Below, in pieces: positions 6,579-13,912 of a DNA stretch of 17,226 bases. A model generated the notes under the pieces. That model had not been told where the DNA came from and searched no databases. It saw only the letters and a program-made list of their open reading frames with translations. The stretch is from contig JAUNSQ010000004.1 in the NCBI GenBank assembly GCA_030539135.1, positions 1 through 17,226 of the forward strand. Reading direction: 5' to 3'. Each line of letters opens with the position of its first letter. Position 1 is the stretch's first letter. Source of the DNA: Synergistaceae bacterium. GTDB lineage: Bacteria > Synergistota > Synergistia > Synergistales > Synergistaceae. Position numbers and translations under genes: made by a program.

Positions 6579-8432
6579 ATGGCAATGGCTTCTTCAAAAG
6601 ATGCGAAACGAAGCGATCCGCGCAAGCAGGGCAAATTTATTGACGGCGGAGACCGTGTCCCGCTCGTAAACGAGATAATATTCTACTATCTCATGTTTGT
6701 GTCGCTTACGCTGCCAAACATAATATTCTCGGGTGTCGGCTGGTTCGACACGCTGCACATCATGAAGTGGACGTTTGCCATGGTGCCAATCGCGCTCGTG
6801 TGCCTTATCGGAGGGCTTAAGCTTGTGATCTTTGGCCCTGAGAGGACGGATTTCAAACTTGACGCCTTCGCTTTGATATGGCTGTTCATGCTCGCGTACA
6901 TTTCCATCCAGCCTTTATGGGTGCGCCACATCATGTCATGGTCCACGTACTATAAGGAATGGTTCTTCTTCGCGTGCCTCATAGGCGCGTACGTGTTCTG
7001 CTATAACCTTTTCAAGGACCGTTCGTATCTCCGGCTGTGCCTCTTCTGCTCCTGCATCAACGCCGCAGCGAACGCGATATTCGCCGAACTGCTGTTCTAC
7101 AGTCTCAACGGGCCGTTCCCGTTCATAATGAACGTGCCGGGCAATTATATCGGCAACACGGGGCAGCAGAATATGTTTGGCCTGTGGATGTCGATAGCGC
7201 TTGCCAACGGGGTATATCTCCACATGACGTCCGACTTTAAAAAGCCAGGCTTTGGAGAGAAGTTCTATAACTATGCAAATTTGCTCATGATAGCTGTCAA
7301 CGCATGGGGGCTCTGGAACTCGACCTCCCGCAGCGCGGCCATGGGACTGTTCACCGCCATGATAATACTCGCGGTCATGGTCCACAGAGCACACGATAAG
7401 ACCTCAATGCGCAAGATAGGGCAATCTTTAGCAATCGTCCTTATAATGCTCGCCGCGACGGTGATAGTTGGGAATATCTACCCCAACAGGCCGGCGAACG
7501 CCCTGCTAGGCAAGACGCTTGATATGTTCGAAAACGCCGGGAATGTTGCCAATCGCCGCGAGATATGGATCACTAGCTGGGAGGTCGTCAAAAGCGACCC
7601 GATTAGAGGCGTAGGGATAGGGCAGTATAAGTGGCACTACCTCGAAGGGCAGCGCAGAGCGTTTGTCACGCATCCTGAGATGAAATGGCAGTTCACGTAC
7701 TGGGCGCACAACGAATACCTCCAGTGGTTCGCTGAGTTCGGCATTTTCGGCCTAGTCCTTCTTTTGGCGCTGGGGGCATGGTGGCTCTGGTGTTTCAGAA
7801 AGGCGCTCATAGCGGAGAAGATATCGTCGGAGTGTATGTGGGCGTGCGCGATGCTCTTCCTCATATTTGCCGACGCGATCCTTACAAGGCCGTTCCACAG
7901 GATAGAGAACGCAGTCTGGATATCGCTGGCGTTCGCGATAGCGAACAGGGAGCTGCTGCCTTACAGCTTTAAATGGTCTGAGATAAAACACGCGTCGATA
8001 TATCGCATTTTTGGTATATTTGCCGCAGCTATATCTCTCGTCGCACTGTTCTTCTTAGCTTCGGGGCTTCGCGGCGACCAGTACCTCTGGAGGTCTACCA
8101 GGACGCGCGACGCCGGGCTGCAACGTTATCTGATAGACGAGGCGCTGAGGCTGCCGATGGCAAGGGACGACGCGGAGCAACAGTACGCGTACCACCTTAT
8201 GGCGGTAGCGACAGCGACGCGCAAACGCGACGACTGGAACAAGGCTCTAGTGCAGCTCTATAGAACATACACGATCAGGCCGCAAGCCAAGCAGCTCATC
8301 GAGATAATAAATCTCGCACGCCAGCTTGGCAATACGGAGATACTTAACAAAGCCGTGATATACCTGCAGCCCAACGTGCCTGCCACGCCGGGCGCGCAGT
8401 CGCCCGACAAGCCTCAGTCTGGTTCGCGGTAG
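6579..8432 (+). CDS. O-antigen ligase/polymerase family (Wzy/WaaL/PglL-like) membrane protein
   Basis: This roughly 617-residue polytopic inner-membrane protein has about 12 hydrophobic segments between residues 33 and 495 and a soluble C-terminal tail of about 120 residues. Family-like marks are GNTGQQN (192-198), a TSRSA motif with Arg in a periplasm-facing loop (249-253), REIWITSWEVVKSDPIRGVGIGQY (328-350), and the large-loop AHNEYLQWFAEFGIFG (376-391) containing the conserved His. Proteins of this superfamily move or polymerise lipid-linked glycans at the periplasmic face. GNxxQ.N and the long tail with helical, TPR-like spacing recall O-oligosaccharyltransferases of the PglL type, but ligase or polymerase activity is equally possible. 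ATG 6579 is preferred (AAGG at 6564-6567); GTG 6570 is the alternative. No other glycan genes are adjacent. Confidence 0.8.
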   Translation: MAMASSKDAKRSDPRKQGKFIDGGDRVPLVNEIIFYYLMFVSLTLPNIIFSGVGWFDTLHIMKWTFAMVPIALVCLIGGLKLVIFGPERTDFKLDAFALIWLFMLAYISIQPLWVRHIMSWSTYYKEWFFFACLIGAYVFCYNLFKDRSYLRLCLFCSCINAAANAIFAELLFYSLNGPFPFIMNVPGNYIGNTGQQNMFGLWMSIALANGVYLHMTSDFKKPGFGEKFYNYANLLMIAVNAWGLWNSTSRSAAMGLFTAMIILAVMVHRAHDKTSMRKIGQSLAIVLIMLAATVIVGNIYPNRPANALLGKTLDMFENAGNVANRREIWITSWEVVKSDPIRGVGIGQYKWHYLEGQRRAFVTHPEMKWQFTYWAHNEYLQWFAEFGIFGLVLLLALGAWWLWCFRKALIAEKISSECMWACAMLFLIFADAILTRPFHRIENAVWISLAFAIANRELLPYSFKWSEIKHASIYRIFGIFAAAISLVALFFLASGLRGDQYLWRSTRTRDAGLQRYLIDEALRLPMARDDAEQQYAYHLMAVATATRKRDDWNKALVQLYRTYTIRPQAKQLIEIINLARQLGNTEILNKAVIYLQPNVPATPGAQSPDKPQSGSR

Positions 8433-8448
8433 GATACTTTATGAATAA

Positions 8449-8487
8449 TAGACAAGGGGCGCGGATATATCCGACGCCCCTTGTCTA
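8449..8487. terminator. Long hairpin between convergent genes
   Basis: TAGACAAGGGGCG (8449-8461) pairs perfectly with 8475-8487. The interior CGGATATATCCG is self-complementary, so the stem continues with only one unpaired A (8474). The hairpin lies in the 70-base gap between the + strand O-antigen-ligase-like gene and the minus-strand flavoprotein gene and could end transcripts from both sides. There is no U-tract on either strand, so it may act with Rho or as a 3'-end stabiliser. Confidence 0.65.
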
Positions 8488-8502
8488 ATAACAAATTATA
8501 TA

Positions 8503-9060
8503 TTAAAGAGATTTCCCCAGTTCTCTTGCTTCTTCGAGGATCTTCTGGCCTTTAGTGTTTATCTCGCCTTTTGTATATATCCCTGAGATACAGAGATGTC
8601 CGAGTATCTTCCACTTGAGATATTTGGCGCAGTTGTCGAACGATGACGTGATCCCCGTGAACAGCCCGTCCTCTTGATCTCCCGCCGCCGATACCAATAT
8701 GACGTTTTTGCCGTCCAACGTGCGTTCGGCGTTCGGCATACCGTAAGGAAGCAGCCTGTCCCACACCGGCTTTATCTGCGCGGACCACGAATAATAATAG
8801 AGCGGTGAAACGAATACGATTATTGACGCGTCCTCAATATCCTTGTGGACCTTGCCCATGTCGTCCTTCTGGATGCAGGGAGTTCCGCTGCTCCAGCATT
8901 TGCGGCAGTCGAGGCAGCCTTTGAGGTTCATCGCAGCGAGCTTTACTTTGCGTATCTCGTAGTCTTTTTCAGCCGCTCCGGCCGCGAGAGCGTCGGCTAT
9001 GGTCTCTGTGTTGCCTCCCGCTCTAGGGCTTCCAAGAAGCACAGTCATTATTTTTGTCAT
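8503..9060 (-). CDS. Flavodoxin-like NAD(P)H-dependent oxidoreductase, iron-sulfur flavoprotein type
   Basis: The 185-residue cytoplasmic protein has the NADPH-dependent FMN reductase/flavodoxin-like fold. The FMN phosphate loop is GSPRAGGNT (10-18), and SPLYYYSWSAQIKPVWDR (85-102) is the flavin-edge motif. Four cysteines at about 49, 52, 55 and 62 give CX2CX2CX6C. This fits the compact cluster of archaeal and bacterial iron-sulfur flavoproteins (Isf), in which the cysteines bind a 4Fe-4S cluster and electrons pass to FMN. The physiological substrate cannot be told from sequence. The ATG at 9060 follows GGAGGGAAG on the minus strand; the frame extends upstream to 9138 but without a better site. 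It is the only minus-strand gene in the window and is divergent from queD. Confidence 0.85.
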   Translation of the reverse strand: MTKIMTVLLGSPRAGGNTETIADALAAGAAEKDYEIRKVKLAAMNLKGCLDCRKCWSSGTPCIQKDDMGKVHKDIEDASIIVFVSPLYYYSWSAQIKPVWDRLLPYGMPNAERTLDGKNVILVSAAGDQEDGLFTGITSSFDNCAKYLKWKILGHLCISGIYTKGEINTKGQKILEEARELGKSL

Positions 9061-9145
9061 GTTCTTCCCTCCGTGTTTGCGCTCAAACGCATCTGTGATA
9101 GTAGAAATTACCGTTATTAAGAAAGTAGGATGTCTCAAAGCGCTT

Positions 9146-9174
9146 AGTGATGGTACAATCTATATAATATCACT
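9146..9174 (+). promoter_or_regulatory. Probable queD promoter region with a flanking inverted repeat
   Basis: The 140-base gap between the divergent flavoprotein and queD genes holds an extended -10 (TGG-TACAAT, 9151-9159) and a perfect TATAAT (9163-9168); neither has a good -35. Half-sites AGTGAT (9146-9151) and ATCACT (9169-9174) flank these boxes 17 bases apart, as an operator would. The queD start lies 27 bases downstream of the right half-site. Confidence 0.45.
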
Positions 9175-9200
9175 TAATCATCGACTTTAGGAGGCGGCCA

Positions 9201-9566
9201 ATGTTCCTCTGCAGAGATTTTAAATTTGATGCGGCGCATAACCTTGTGAACTATCACGGCAAGTGCGAAAAGCTCCACGGGCATACGTACAGGCTATCGG
9301 TCATCCTCGAGGGCTCGCCGGACGGCGAGGGCATGGTGTATGACTTTGCCGACCTTAAAACGATCGTCAACGAAAGGGTCTTGTCGAAGCTCGACCACTC
9401 ATATATAAACGACCTGCTTCCACAGCCGACGGCGGAGTATATATCCGTATGGATATTCCGTGAACTTGACGCCGCGCTTACATGTGAAAACTGCAGGCTG
9501 TATGAGGTGAAGCTATGGGAGACCGAGGGCTCGTCCGTCATCTGCCGCAGGGAGGACGTCCAATGA
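9201..9566 (+). CDS. queD: 6-carboxy-5,6,7,8-tetrahydropterin synthase (QueD)
   Basis: QueD converts 7,8-dihydroneopterin triphosphate to 6-carboxytetrahydropterin, the second step towards preQ0 and queuosine. The 121-residue protein has the PTPS fold with zinc ligands His13 (FDAAH) and His26/His28 (HGH), and the CxxxHxH motif with Cys22 that marks the QueD type. LDHSYIND (64-71, Asp-His of the catalytic relay), PTAEYI (76-81) and VKLWETEG (103-110) complete the signature. AGGAGG (9189-9194) lies 6 bases before the ATG. The gene overlaps folE2 by ATGA, and FolE2 makes its substrate, so the two act in sequence. queC and queE are not in the window. Confidence 0.93.
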   Translation: MFLCRDFKFDAAHNLVNYHGKCEKLHGHTYRLSVILEGSPDGEGMVYDFADLKTIVNERVLSKLDHSYINDLLPQPTAEYISVWIFRELDAALTCENCRLYEVKLWETEGSSVICRREDVQ

Positions 9567-10336
9567 AGGACGTACAAAGCGAACAGGACACCCGCAACGT
9601 CCCTATCGACCGCGTTGGCATAAGCGGCATATCGTGGCCGATCCAGGTACTCGACCGCGAGAGCGGCTTTCAGGATACGGTCGCGGAGGTCAGCCTTTCC
9701 GTCGCGCTGCCGAAGGATTACCGCGGGACGCACATGAGCCGTTTCATAGAAGTCTTAGCGGCCCAGGAGAGGCGCGTTACGCTCGCCAACATGGAGGGGC
9801 TCCTCTCAATGCTCTGCGAACGTCAGAAGGCTGACGAATCCCACGCGGAGTTCGAATTCCCGTATTTCATTACAAAGGCGGCCCCGGTCAGCGCGTTAAA
9901 AGGGCGTCTGCGCTACGACGTGCGTTTTGATTCCTCGCTCATCAGGGGCAAGTTCGATGTTGTGACAGAGCTGACTGCTCCGATACAGACCCTGTGTCCC
10001 TGCTCAAAGGAGATATCCGATTTTGGAGCCCACAACCAGCGCGCGCATGCCGTCATAGCAGTACGTATGAACGCTATGGTATGGGTCGAGGAGCTCGCCG
10101 AGATCGCGGATATGTGCGCTTCCGCGCCTATATACAGCATACTGAAGCGCGAGGATGAGAAAGCCGTGACAGAACGCGCGTACACGAACCCGCGTTTTGT
10201 TGAGGACTGCGTGCGCGAACTAGCGCTAAAATTAGACAAAGAAGACCGTATCGACTGGTTCCGCGTGTCGGTGACGAGCCATGAAAGCATACACAACCAC
10301 GACGCTTTCGCCAGCGTCGAGAGGAGCAAACGTTAA
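9563..10336 (+). CDS. folE2: GTP cyclohydrolase type IB (FolE2)
   Basis: FolE2 hydrolyses GTP to 7,8-dihydroneopterin triphosphate, the shared precursor of folate and queuosine. It is the metal-flexible form that replaces FolE in many bacteria, often under zinc limitation. The 257-residue protein shows GTHMSR (55-60), CPCSKEISDFGAHNQR (145-160) with the active-site cysteine and histidine region, and HESIHNHDAFA near the C-terminus. The ATG at 9563 follows GGAGG (9551-9555) and overlaps the queD stop (ATGA). The stop overlaps the next gene by one base (TAATG). The pairing with queD argues for a role in 7-deazaguanine synthesis, with folate supply also possible. Confidence 0.93.
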   Translation: MKDVQSEQDTRNVPIDRVGISGISWPIQVLDRESGFQDTVAEVSLSVALPKDYRGTHMSRFIEVLAAQERRVTLANMEGLLSMLCERQKADESHAEFEFPYFITKAAPVSALKGRLRYDVRFDSSLIRGKFDVVTELTAPIQTLCPCSKEISDFGAHNQRAHAVIAVRMNAMVWVEELAEIADMCASAPIYSILKREDEKAVTERAYTNPRFVEDCVRELALKLDKEDRIDWFRVSVTSHESIHNHDAFASVERSKR

Positions 10337-11535
10337 TGACATCCCCAAAGAAATTACTGCGACGCGCTGTGCTGAACGATACCGGAGTCCAGCGCGTTGC
10401 CTCGATGCACCCGTGGATATTCAGGGGCAATCTGCATCAGATCCCGCACTGCAATCCGGGAGACATCATAGCTTTCTCAGACAGAGGAGGGAACGTCCTT
10501 GGATGGGGGCTGTGGAGCGACAGCGCCCTGTGCATCAGAGTCCTGACCTTCGGGCCGAAGGAACCCGACCAAATGGCGCTGCTGCGCGAGAGGATAACGC
10601 GCGCGCTCGAATGGCGCAAAACATGGTGTCCGGGCGAAGAGGCGTTCAGGTGGGTGCACGGCGAGGCGGACGGACTGCCTGGGATAGTCGCCGATCTTTA
10701 CGGCGACGTGCTCTCGCTGCAGCTCTCGGCGATCGGGTGGTACCGCCACTTAGACGATGTCGCAAAGACCTTCCGTAAAGTTCGTAAGCTTTCTTCGATA
10801 GTCCTGAGAAACGAGACAAAGCACCTTGAGAAAGAGGGCATACCGAGAGAGGTGAAGGCCGTTCTTGGCGAGATGCCGACAGAGCCGCTGAAGGTCAGGA
10901 TAGGATCGCTGTATGAGCTTGTCGATATCGCGGGAGGCCAGAAGACAGGCGCGTATCTCGATGTCCGGCATATACCGGAGGTATTGAAACCGCTCTGCAA
11001 AGACGCGAGGGTGCTCGACTGTTTCAGCTATCAGGGGCACTTTGGGCTGCATGCCTTGGCTTACGGAGCATCCGAGGTCGTCGCCGTCGAGCAGTCGCAG
11101 GGCGCGATCGACGTCGCCAGACAAAATCTAAAGATAAACGGACTGCCCGATGATAAAATGAAATGGCTCTGCGGGAACGCCTTTGACATTATGCGCGATA
11201 TGGACGCGGCGCGAGAGAGGTTTGACATCGTGATAATGGATCCGCCTCCGTTCTCGCCCGGCAAGGAACAATTAGAATCGGCGCGCAGGGGATACAAGGA
11301 GCTTGCAGTCCGCGGACTTAGACGTCTGCGCGAGGGCGGTTACCTAGTGTTCCTCTCGTGCAGCCACGCCTTCACGCGCGACATGCTGCTTGAGACGCTC
11401 ACAGAAGCGGCGCGGGACGATGACACGTTGTGCCGCGTGGCGCTTGAGATACATCAGCCTCAGGACCACCCGGCCCTTGCAGGAGTCCCAGAGACGGACT
11501 ACCTGAAGGGTTTTGTCCTTGGTGTGCGCAAATGA
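10336..11535 (+). CDS. rlmI: Class I SAM-dependent rRNA (cytosine-C5) methyltransferase, RlmI family
   Basis: The 399-residue protein has the layout of RlmI-type enzymes, which methylate cytosine C5 in 23S rRNA. An N-terminal PUA-like RNA-binding region (about 8-75) is followed by a linker domain with VHGEADGLPGIVAD (107-120) and KTGAYLDVR (203-211). The Rossmann methyltransferase domain has VLDCFSYQGHFGLHA (226-240, motif I), DPPPF (302-306, motif IV) and SCSH (341-344) with the probable catalytic cysteine. GAGGAG at 10321-10326 precedes the ATG, which overlaps the folE2 stop. The exact target base cannot be read from sequence, so the symbol is a family-level assignment; RlmK-like specificity is an alternative. 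Confidence 0.8.
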   Translation: MTSPKKLLRRAVLNDTGVQRVASMHPWIFRGNLHQIPHCNPGDIIAFSDRGGNVLGWGLWSDSALCIRVLTFGPKEPDQMALLRERITRALEWRKTWCPGEEAFRWVHGEADGLPGIVADLYGDVLSLQLSAIGWYRHLDDVAKTFRKVRKLSSIVLRNETKHLEKEGIPREVKAVLGEMPTEPLKVRIGSLYELVDIAGGQKTGAYLDVRHIPEVLKPLCKDARVLDCFSYQGHFGLHALAYGASEVVAVEQSQGAIDVARQNLKINGLPDDKMKWLCGNAFDIMRDMDAARERFDIVIMDPPPFSPGKEQLESARRGYKELAVRGLRRLREGGYLVFLSCSHAFTRDMLLETLTEAARDDDTLCRVALEIHQPQDHPALAGVPETDYLKGFVLGVRK

Positions 11536-12179
11536 TGGCTGTAGCTTCGGACGCTAAGGCGTTCCTGTTCGACTTCGATATGACGCTTGCGGACAGCAGT
11601 TACACGATACACAACTGCACGAACCTCCTCGCCGAACATTTCGGGCTGAACGGCGTCACGCGCGAGCAGGTCCTGTATACGATAGGTTTCTCAATAGAGC
11701 AGAGTTGGCGGCATCTCTTCGGGGATTTCAAAGAAGAATGGCTGAAATACTACCGCGAGAACTTTCGCGGGCTTGAAGAGTCAGGCCTGAGGCTCTTCCC
11801 GAATGCTGTGGCTACCCTCGAGGCGCTTCGCTCAAACGGATACAAAGTGGGCGTCGTGACGAATAGGCACTTTGCCATGAGACCGATCAAGGCCACGGGG
11901 CTGGAACCCCTTCTTGATGTCGTCGTTGGGTTAGAGGACGGCAACCCGCCGAAGCCCGACCCATATATACTGCTCAAGGGCAGTGAGCGTATCGGCGTAC
12001 TGCCGTCGGAGACTATATACGTGGGAGATACCGACATCGACATGAAGACGTCGGTCGCGGCGTCTGTGCGCGGGATAGGCATGACGACGGGGAACTTCGA
12101 CGGGGAACAGCTCAAGGCCGCGGGCGCGTGGCGTACCCTGGACGATTTGGGCGGGATAATCCCGCTGATAGGCAGATAA
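11532..12179 (+). CDS. HAD-superfamily hydrolase, phosphoglycolate phosphatase-like
   Basis: The 215-residue protein is a subclass I HAD phosphatase. Motif I is FDFDMTLADS, with nucleophile Asp14 and acid/base Asp16. An alpha-helical cap follows (about 20-85). Motif II is VVTNR, motif III is the Lys in PPKPDP, and motif IV is VGDTDIDM. Proteins of this type hydrolyse small phosphate esters such as 2-phosphoglycolate or pyrophosphate; the true substrate cannot be told. The ATG at 11532 overlaps the methyltransferase stop (ATGA) and has no clear Shine-Dalgarno, which suggests translational coupling. A second ATG follows directly at 11535. Confidence 0.85.
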   Translation: MMAVASDAKAFLFDFDMTLADSSYTIHNCTNLLAEHFGLNGVTREQVLYTIGFSIEQSWRHLFGDFKEEWLKYYRENFRGLEESGLRLFPNAVATLEALRSNGYKVGVVTNRHFAMRPIKATGLEPLLDVVVGLEDGNPPKPDPYILLKGSERIGVLPSETIYVGDTDIDMKTSVAASVRGIGMTTGNFDGEQLKAAGAWRTLDDLGGIIPLIGR

Positions 12180-12196
12180 CGGGGGCTCATCGGCAA

Positions 12197-13129
12197 ATGG
12201 TCAGACGCTTCGACCCTGAAGAACGCAGCTGCGGCGTGCGGCCCACCTATTGGATATCCGTGGCTGTGATAGCGGTAATATGGATATGGGCATTCAAGAT
12301 GTACTTTGACCGCTATGACGACCTGCACCCGGATATCACGTGGGCTGTCCCAGGGATAGACGTAAAGCTCGTAAAGACCCAGGGACTGCTGATGTGGCGC
12401 GAGGAAGTCGTCAGGACTCCCGTGGCTGGGATCGTGACATATCCACAGGGGGCGGGCCCGGTCAAAGTGGCCAAAAATTCCGTCCTTGCGAGAATAGACG
12501 GCAGGGAACTACGCGCCTCGCAGAGCGGATACTTTGTGGCGGGGCTCGACGGACAGGAGTCGAAATTAAAATACTCTGATATATGGCCGGGCAGCGGCGC
12601 TATCCCGAACACAGGGAGCATCAAGATGATAGCGAACGGCTCGGCGCTTAGCGCGGACCACCCCGTTGGGAAACTGCTGGAGCAGCCGCAGGAGCTTCGC
12701 TTCATAGGCTACGTCAGCGCCGCCGGGGACATAAAAGAACAGGTCAAACGCGGGAAACTCCGTGTCCTGATGGATAAAGAGGATACAGTGTCCGACGCTG
12801 AGATACGTGTAACGTCAAATGTCGGCGGAAAAATCAAGATGTATATAACTATGCCGTGGTTCCAGCCGGATTCGGTCAAGTCAAGAAACTACACCTTGCT
12901 GGTCGAGGCTGGAAAGACGCAGGGGGCGATAGTTCCAGAGACCGCCGTCAAACGGAAAAAGGAAGGATACAAGATATACCTTGTGCGCGGGACAAGGGTC
13001 GTCGAGAAGGATATAGAGGGTCGCCCGCTCAAAGAGGGCAAGTTTCTCATAACTAAAGGCATCTCCGTCGGGGACGCCGTCGTTGAAAATGCCTCGGAAG
13101 CGCGCGAGGGGAGGATACAGTTGTGGTAG
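12197..13129 (+). CDS. HlyD-like membrane-anchored protein
   Basis: The roughly 310-residue protein has a short cytoplasmic N-terminus, one membrane segment (about 17-34, rich in Ile/Val/Trp) and a long extracytoplasmic beta-rich part. VRTPVAGIVTYPQGAGPVKVAKNS resembles the lipoyl/barrel-sandwich start of HlyD/periplasmic adaptor proteins, and AIVPETAV...GYKIYLVRG...GISVGDAVV resembles their C-terminal end. Residues between these are less typical, and the long coiled-coil hairpin of export adaptors is not obvious. No transporter gene is adjacent. HlyD-like genes also occur just upstream of yggS/ylmE in clostridia, so a cell-envelope or division-linked role is possible but unproven. The start ATG 12197 is chosen because it follows the HAD stop; the Shine-Dalgarno is poor (GGGGG at 12181). 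Confidence 0.65.
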   Translation: MVRRFDPEERSCGVRPTYWISVAVIAVIWIWAFKMYFDRYDDLHPDITWAVPGIDVKLVKTQGLLMWREEVVRTPVAGIVTYPQGAGPVKVAKNSVLARIDGRELRASQSGYFVAGLDGQESKLKYSDIWPGSGAIPNTGSIKMIANGSALSADHPVGKLLEQPQELRFIGYVSAAGDIKEQVKRGKLRVLMDKEDTVSDAEIRVTSNVGGKIKMYITMPWFQPDSVKSRNYTLLVEAGKTQGAIVPETAVKRKKEGYKIYLVRGTRVVEKDIEGRPLKEGKFLITKGISVGDAVVENASEAREGRIQLW

Positions 13130-13824
13130 GTATGATAAGCGACAACATAGCAATGATACGCGAGCGCATAGAGTCCGCGGCAAAAAAGAGCGGCCGTTCT
13201 GCCAACGATATCAAACTTATGGGCGTTTCAAAGTATCACCCGCTCGAGATGATGCTGGCCGCGTCGTCTGGCGTAGACATCCTCGGTGAGAACCGCGTAC
13301 AGGAAGCGATAGCCAAACGCAGTGGCTGGCCAGAGGGCAACGCCACACCGTGGCATCTTATCGGCCATCTGCAGAGGAACAAAGCCAGAAAGGCCTTAGA
13401 GATATTCAGCGTCATCGAGAGTGTGGACACATTCGACCTTGCGCGCGCAGTTAATGTTATACTTGCCGAATCAGGCAGGAAAGGTTATCCTGTCTTCATT
13501 GAGGTAAACGTCTCGGGTGAGACGACAAAAAGCGGCGTCGGCCCCGAAGAAGCCGAGCAGCTCGCTGGACGCATCATGGAATATTGCTCTGCGGTCTCTG
13601 TCGAAGGGCTAATGACGATAGGGCCAAACACAGACGATACTTCCGCAGTCCGCAGGTCTTTTGAACGTCTCCGCGACCTGAGAGATTCGATGAGGGATGG
13701 TCTCGGCCTTGAACTCCCAGAGCTTTCAATGGGAATGAGCGACGACTACGAGACTGCAATAGAGGAAGGAAGCACCATAGTGCGTATCGGGACCGGAATA
13801 TTCGGGCCGAGAGAATATAAATAA
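13123..13824 (+). CDS. yggS: YggS/YlmE family PLP-binding protein (PLP homeostasis)
   Basis: This cytoplasmic protein of the YggS/PROSC family binds pyridoxal 5'-phosphate on an alanine-racemase-like barrel but has no known enzymatic reaction; it keeps PLP and amino-acid pools balanced. The 233 residues include the PLP lysine in MGVSKYHP (Lys37), GENRVQE, WHLIGHLQRNK, VNVSGETTKSG, GLMTIGP, LSMGMSDDYETAIEEGSTIVRIGTGIFG. The GTG at 13123 is preferred because GGGGAGG (13108-13114) lies 8 bases upstream; ATG 13132 is too far from that site. It overlaps the HlyD-like gene by 7 bases. In Firmicutes sepF follows this gene, but here divIVA comes next. Confidence 0.93.
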   Translation: MVGMISDNIAMIRERIESAAKKSGRSANDIKLMGVSKYHPLEMMLAASSGVDILGENRVQEAIAKRSGWPEGNATPWHLIGHLQRNKARKALEIFSVIESVDTFDLARAVNVILAESGRKGYPVFIEVNVSGETTKSGVGPEEAEQLAGRIMEYCSAVSVEGLMTIGPNTDDTSAVRRSFERLRDLRDSMRDGLGLELPELSMGMSDDYETAIEEGSTIVRIGTGIFGPREYK

Positions 13825-13832
13825 AACATCTT

Positions 13833-13841
13833 TGATATACT
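13833..13841 (+). promoter_or_regulatory. Possible extended -10 promoter for divIVA-recG
   Basis: TGA-TATACT (13833-13841) fits an extended -10 box just after the yggS stop, about 45 bases before the divIVA ATG. The sequence 17 bases upstream (GAATAT) is a poor -35, so the call rests on the extended -10. Confidence 0.4.
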
Positions 13842-13870
13842 ACATGATGTCGGTTTTAACAAATCTTAGC

Positions 13871-13912
13871 AGGAGAGTGATTTATTATGGCTGAACTTCT
13901 CTTGATGTCGTG
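13871..13912 (+). other. Start region of divIVA with an apparent frameshift
   Basis: AGGAGAG (13871-13877) sits 9 bases before ATG 13887, a clear start site. That frame reads MAELLLMS and stops at TGA 13911-13913. The DivIVA frame is one base out of step: upstream of GTG 13910 it reads S-L-D-V before V-N-Q, matching the conserved LDVVN beginning of DivIVA, but is closed by a TGA at 13892-13894. One extra base between about 13896 and 13904 would join them. Confidence 0.75.

Noticed and set aside
9121..9200. preQ1 riboswitch upstream of queD
   Set aside because: No hairpin with a C-rich loop followed by an A-rich tail was found; the region instead looks like promoter boxes with an inverted repeat.
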